A DNA stretch of 64,000 nt, taken from the NCBI RefSeq assembly GCF_003725735.1, contig NZ_RJTM01000028.1, forward strand, positions 1 through 64,000, written 5' to 3'. This stretch comes from Sinomicrobium pectinilyticum. Its GTDB lineage: Bacteria; Bacteroidota; Bacteroidia; Flavobacteriales; Flavobacteriaceae. A model generated the notes under the pieces. That model saw only the letters and a program-made list of their open reading frames with translations, made no database searches and was not told the origin of the DNA. Position numbers and translations under genes: made by a program. Shown one piece after another: positions 61,108 through 64,000 of this stretch (position 1 is the first letter of the stretch; the number at the start of each line of letters is the position of its first letter).

Positions 61108-62424
61108 ATGGCAAAATTTGAACTTAAATTGCCCAAAATGGGAGAAAGTGTTGCGGAAGCAACCATTACATCATGGCTCAAAGAAGTCGGAGATACCATT
61201 GAAATGGATGAGGCAGTTTTAGAGATAGCTACGGATAAAGTGGATTCCGAAGTGCCCAGTGAAGTAGAAGGGGTGCTGTTGGAAAAACGTTTTGATGTGG
61301 ATGATGTGGTTCAGGTAGGACAGGTCATTGCCGTAATAGAAACAGAAGGAGAAGGTGGGGTTGCCGATAAGGAAGAAGTTGCGGAAGCTGCCGTATCGGA
61401 AGTGGAAAAGACTTTCGAAGCAGCTAAAGAAACAGCGGCACCTGCAATAGCCGGACCGGTGGATTTTTCCGCTTCAGAAAGGTTTTATTCTCCCCTGGTT
61501 AAGAATATAGCAAAAGAAGAAGGTATATCCCTGGAGGAGCTGGAACACATACCCGGGTCCGGGAAAAACGGCAGGGTAACCAAAAACGATATTCTGGGTT
61601 ATCTGGAAAACCGGGGAGCACAAAAACAAGTTACAGGAAAGACTGCCCCTGCAGCAGGAAGTTCAGAAAAAACAGAACCCGTAGAGGCGGCACCTCAGGT
61701 TGCCGTAAGCAGTGGAGAGGATGAGATCATAGAGATGGACCGTATGCGGAAACTGATCTCACACCATATGATACAAAGCGTACAAACATCCGCTCACGTA
61801 CAGAGTTTTGTGGAAGTAGACGTTACCAATATTGTAAACTGGCGCAATAAGAAAAAGGGAGAATTTGAAAAAAGGGAAGGGGAGAAACTGACTTTTACCC
61901 CTATCTTTATGGAAGCCGTAGCCAGGGCCCTGCGCGATTTTCCGATGATGAATATTTCCGTAGAAGGGGATAAGATCATTAAAAAGAAAAATATAAACCT
62001 GGGAATGGCGGCAGCCCTGCCCAACGGTAATCTTATAGTGCCCGTTATCCGTAATGCCGATCAGCTGAATCTTGTGGGACTGGCCAGGCAGGTAAACGAC
62101 CTTGCCGGGAGGGCCAGGCAAAATAAACTTAAACCGGACGAAGTGCAGGGTGGCACTTATACCGTGACCAATGTGGGGACTTTCGGAAGTGTTATGGGGA
62201 CTCCTATTATCAATCAGCCCCAGGTAGGTATATTGGCCCTTGGAGCTATCCGGAAAGTACCTGCCGTAATAGAAACTCCCGAAGGTGATTTTATCGGTAT
62301 ACGGCACAGGATGTTCCTGTCCCATAGTTATGATCACAGGGTGGTTGACGGTGCCCTGGGCGGAATGTTTGTAAAGCGGGTGGCCGACTACCTGGAGGCG
62401 TGGGACCCGGAAAGAACAATATAA
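61108..62424 (+). CDS. 2-oxo acid dehydrogenase E2 (dihydrolipoyl acyltransferase)
   Basis: 438 residues. The lipoyl domain is residues 1-80 with the lipoylated Lys in EIATDKVDSEVPSE; an acidic Ala/Glu-rich linker follows. The E3/E1-binding domain is around 130-170 (YSPLVKNIAKEEGISLEELEHIPGSGKNGRVTKNDILGYL), then a second flexible linker. The catalytic domain ends with HRVVDGALGGMFV (His and Asp of HxxxDG). The spacing and ATDKVDSEVPS loop fit the branched-chain (Bkd) or general 2-oxoacid type rather than PDH E2, whose Flavobacteria form has two lipoyl domains. E1 and E3 genes are not adjacent. It would build the cubic or dodecahedral core. Confidence 0.93.
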   Translation: MAKFELKLPKMGESVAEATITSWLKEVGDTIEMDEAVLEIATDKVDSEVPSEVEGVLLEKRFDVDDVVQVGQVIAVIETEGEGGVADKEEVAEAAVSEVEKTFEAAKETAAPAIAGPVDFSASERFYSPLVKNIAKEEGISLEELEHIPGSGKNGRVTKNDILGYLENRGAQKQVTGKTAPAAGSSEKTEPVEAAPQVAVSSGEDEIIEMDRMRKLISHHMIQSVQTSAHVQSFVEVDVTNIVNWRNKKKGEFEKREGEKLTFTPIFMEAVARALRDFPMMNISVEGDKIIKKKNINLGMAAALPNGNLIVPVIRNADQLNLVGLARQVNDLAGRARQNKLKPDEVQGGTYTVTNVGTFGSVMGTPIINQPQVGILALGAIRKVPAVIETPEGDFIGIRHRMFLSHSYDHRVVDGALGGMFVKRVADYLEAWDPERTI

Positions 62425-62483
62425 ACCGCAGAGGCATACATCCCTATGTTTCTGCTGTGAATAATTACAGCGATGAGTATTAA

Positions 62484-62514
62484 AAAACCCCGGCATTGTT
62501 CGGGGTTTTCTTTT
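62484..62514 (+). terminator. Terminator after the E2 gene
   Basis: AAAACCCCG (62484-62492), eight-base loop, CGGGGTTTT (62501-62509), then C and four Ts. Confidence 0.9.
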
Positions 62515-62566
62515 GCAATCAGTATATTTACCATAATTTAAAGACTCGAAATTCTTAATTTTAATA

Positions 62567-63343
62567 ATGGAACTTAAACTCACCAGACCTATTTGTTTTT
62601 TTGACCTGGAAACTACCGGGACCGACGTGGCTAAAGACCGGATTGTGGAAATATCCATCCTTAAAGTATACCCTAACGGAAATAAGGAGAGCAAAACCTG
62701 GTTGGTCAACCCGGAAATGCCCATACCCGAACATTCGACTGCTATTCATGGTATTACGGATGAAAAAGTGGCTGACGAACCTACATTTAAACAGCTGTCC
62801 CGCGAGATATACAATATGATAAAAGACAGTGATCTGGCCGGATATAATTCCAATCGTTTTGATATCCCCCTTCTTGCAGAGGAGATGTTGCGTGCCGAAG
62901 TGGATTTTGAAATGAAGAACCGCCTGGCCGTAGATGTGCAGACTATCTTTCACATGATGGAAAAACGCACCCTGGAAGCTGCATATAAGTTTTACTGCGA
63001 CAAAAGCCTGGATAATGCACACTCTGCCGAAGCAGATACGACCGCTACATACGAGGTGCTGAAATCACAGCTGGACCGGTATGAGGAACTGCAGAACGAT
63101 ATAAAATTCCTTTCCGAATTTACTACCCGGAAACAGACCGCCGATTTCGCCGGTTACATTACCTATAATGAAGAAGGTGTGGAAATTTTTTCTTTTGGCA
63201 AGCACAAAGGAAGGCTTGTAGAAGAAGTCCTGGAAAAAGAACCGGGATATTTCGGCTGGCTTTTGAATGCCGATTTCCCGCTCTATACCAAAAAAGTGCT
63301 TACCGGCATAAAATTGCGAAAACTAAACAATAAACTTCTGTAA
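62567..63343 (+). CDS. DEDDh 3'-5' exonuclease (DnaQ-like)
   Basis: 258 residues. Exo I FFDLETTGTD (Asp, Glu), Exo II SDLAGYNSNRFDIPLL (Asp), and Exo IIIe NAHSAEADTTATYEVL (His, Asp) complete the DEDDh site. It resembles the proofreading epsilon fold and stand-alone exonucleases of Flavobacteria. The C-terminal 85 residues (FGKHKGRLVEEVLEKEPGYFGWLLNADFPLYTKKVL) form an extra small domain found behind such exonucleases, annotated as DUF3820-like. It would degrade single-stranded DNA or RNA ends in the cytosol. Probably co-transcribed with the next gene (seven-base gap). Confidence 0.92.
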   Translation: MELKLTRPICFFDLETTGTDVAKDRIVEISILKVYPNGNKESKTWLVNPEMPIPEHSTAIHGITDEKVADEPTFKQLSREIYNMIKDSDLAGYNSNRFDIPLLAEEMLRAEVDFEMKNRLAVDVQTIFHMMEKRTLEAAYKFYCDKSLDNAHSAEADTTATYEVLKSQLDRYEELQNDIKFLSEFTTRKQTADFAGYITYNEEGVEIFSFGKHKGRLVEEVLEKEPGYFGWLLNADFPLYTKKVLTGIKLRKLNNKLL

Positions 63344-63350
63344 ATACCCG

Positions 63351-64000
63351 GTGAAACACTTTCTGTATACCTTATTGTTCTTTTCATGCGGGATACTGGC
63401 CCAGGAAAAGGCCGTTACGGGAAGTGTGCTGAATGAAGACACCGGTGAACCGGTTCCCTTTGCACATCTTATTCTGGCAGGAAAAACATCCGGAACATCA
63501 ACGGATGAAAACGGTAATTTCCACTGGGTTCCGGGAGAAAGCGACGAAGATGTCATGGTGCGGTTCAGTTGTGTGGGGTTTAAGTCCAGAATGTTGCCTT
63601 TGTCCGTATTATCCAGAGCAAGAGTTTATCTGGAACCGGATGTCGAAGCATTGAAGGAAGTAGAAGTTTATCTTGTAAAAGGTACCGACCATAAGAATAT
63701 AAACGGTTTTTCCGGTAAAAGGTCCATAGGTCTCGGGAATTTCAGTGGAGGGGCGTATCCTTCTGCCGTAGCTAAATATTATGAAAAACCACGTAATTTT
63801 GCAGGAAATTGTTTTTTAGAAAATATACAGGTCCGGTTTTATCCTGCGCGGGAGCAAAACAATATTGCTGCAGTGTTTCGCCTCCGTATACTGGAGGTTA
63901 CCCCTGAAGGTAAACCGGGTAAGGACCTGTTGCCGGATAACCTTATTGTAAGGAGGGAACCATTGAGTTTCAAAACAGAGATAAACCTGTTACCATATCA
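63351..64000 (+). CDS. Carboxypeptidase-regulatory-like domain protein, 3' end outside the window
   Basis: Open from the GTG at 63351 to the window end (216 codons plus two bases, no stop). The start follows the exonuclease stop by seven bases. Signal peptide VKHFLYTLLFFSCGILAQ, cleavage before EKAVTGSV. Residues about 20-105 form the CarboxypepD_reg-like beta domain (GSVLNEDTGEPVPFAHLILAGKTSGTSTDENGNFHW...VGFKSRMLPLS) common to TonB-dependent receptors and surface proteins. The part beyond (NGFSGKRSIGLGNFSGGAYPSAVAKYYEKP...) does not look like a TonB plug and matches proteins with a large unknown C-terminal region. The rest lies outside, so the class cannot be settled. Confidence 0.8.
   Translation, partial: MKHFLYTLLFFSCGILAQEKAVTGSVLNEDTGEPVPFAHLILAGKTSGTSTDENGNFHWVPGESDEDVMVRFSCVGFKSRMLPLSVLSRARVYLEPDVEALKEVEVYLVKGTDHKNINGFSGKRSIGLGNFSGGAYPSAVAKYYEKPRNFAGNCFLENIQVRFYPAREQNNIAAVFRLRILEVTPEGKPGKDLLPDNLIVRREPLSFKTEINLLPY

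Noticed and set aside
61759-62724. 321-codon minus-strand open frame
   Set aside because: Overlaps the E2 acyltransferase and exonuclease genes antisense and crosses a terminator.
1-64000. Prophage, CRISPR array, toxin-antitoxin or biosynthetic cluster
   Set aside because: No integrase, transposase, regularly spaced repeats, or paired small genes of those types were seen on either strand.

Overview
The window is chromosomal DNA of a member of the Bacteroidota, almost certainly a Flavobacteriaceae. Pointers are: many TAnnTTTG-type -7 promoter boxes with no Shine-Dalgarno sequences; a transketolase split into two genes; lipoproteins with an early SxC/AxC Cys; a bacillithiol gene (bshC); a mitochondrial-type aconitase; a tRNA-guanine transglycosylase without the usual Cys cluster; and S9, TlpA-like and FKBP lipoprotein families typical of this group. 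Nearly everything reads as ordinary vertically inherited chromosome. I see no phage, transposase, CRISPR array, integron or secondary-metabolite cluster. The genus cannot be fixed from the sequence alone.

Layout. 0-10.6 kb: envelope and stress genes (DUF4369-type lipoprotein, DUF819 membrane protein, siderophore-interacting flavoreductase, HAD phosphatase, serine beta-lactamase-like hydrolase, secreted S1/P1 nuclease, AlkB-type dioxygenase, AraC regulator with a two-repeat secreted protein, MOSC protein). 10.7-18.1 kb: htpG, then a glycerol regulon in which a DeoR/GlpR-type repressor is divergent from glpD-glpK-glpF. A perfect 12-bp inverted repeat sits on the predicted glpD start and is the obvious operator. 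18-31 kb: S9 peptidase, fabH, a tandemly duplicated lipoprotein, a cysteine desulfurase, a CsgG/LpoB-like secreted protein, an M23 peptidase, bshC, a PNPOx-like flavoprotein and a PLP decarboxylase. 31-40 kb: guaA, a four-LysM/periplasmic-binding-like protein with an overlapping OsmC gene, aconitase, two tandem TlpA-like proteins (one lacking both active-site Cys), and a tRNA-Lys/tRNA-Lys/tRNA-Leu cluster with a tRNA fragment. 40-50 kb: aroK, a phosphoribosyltransferase, a TPMT-like methyltransferase with hslR, an FKBP lipoprotein, a beta-barrel protein, split transketolase, tgt-lptG-type permease-DMT exporter, accA. 50-64 kb: dnaB, a secreted family often labelled 'asparagine synthetase B', yjbQ, a HAD phosphatase, the classical thrS-infC-rpmI-rplT translation operon (infC must use a rare ATA or ATT start), a sodium:solute symporter, recR, a lipoyl E2 acyltransferase, a DEDDh exonuclease, and a carboxypeptidase-regulatory-domain protein cut by the window edge.

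The most rewarding observations are small-scale: the GlpR operator; a REP-like palindrome inside the glpD reading frame whose core also occurs between genes; the non-canonical infC start; promoter boxes so close to guaA, recR and dnaB that leaderless mRNAs are predicted; the active-site-less TlpA paralogue; the tRNA-Lys remnant joined to a dispersed repeat; and several families of inverted repeats in the gaps. I did not find a clearly new multi-gene system.
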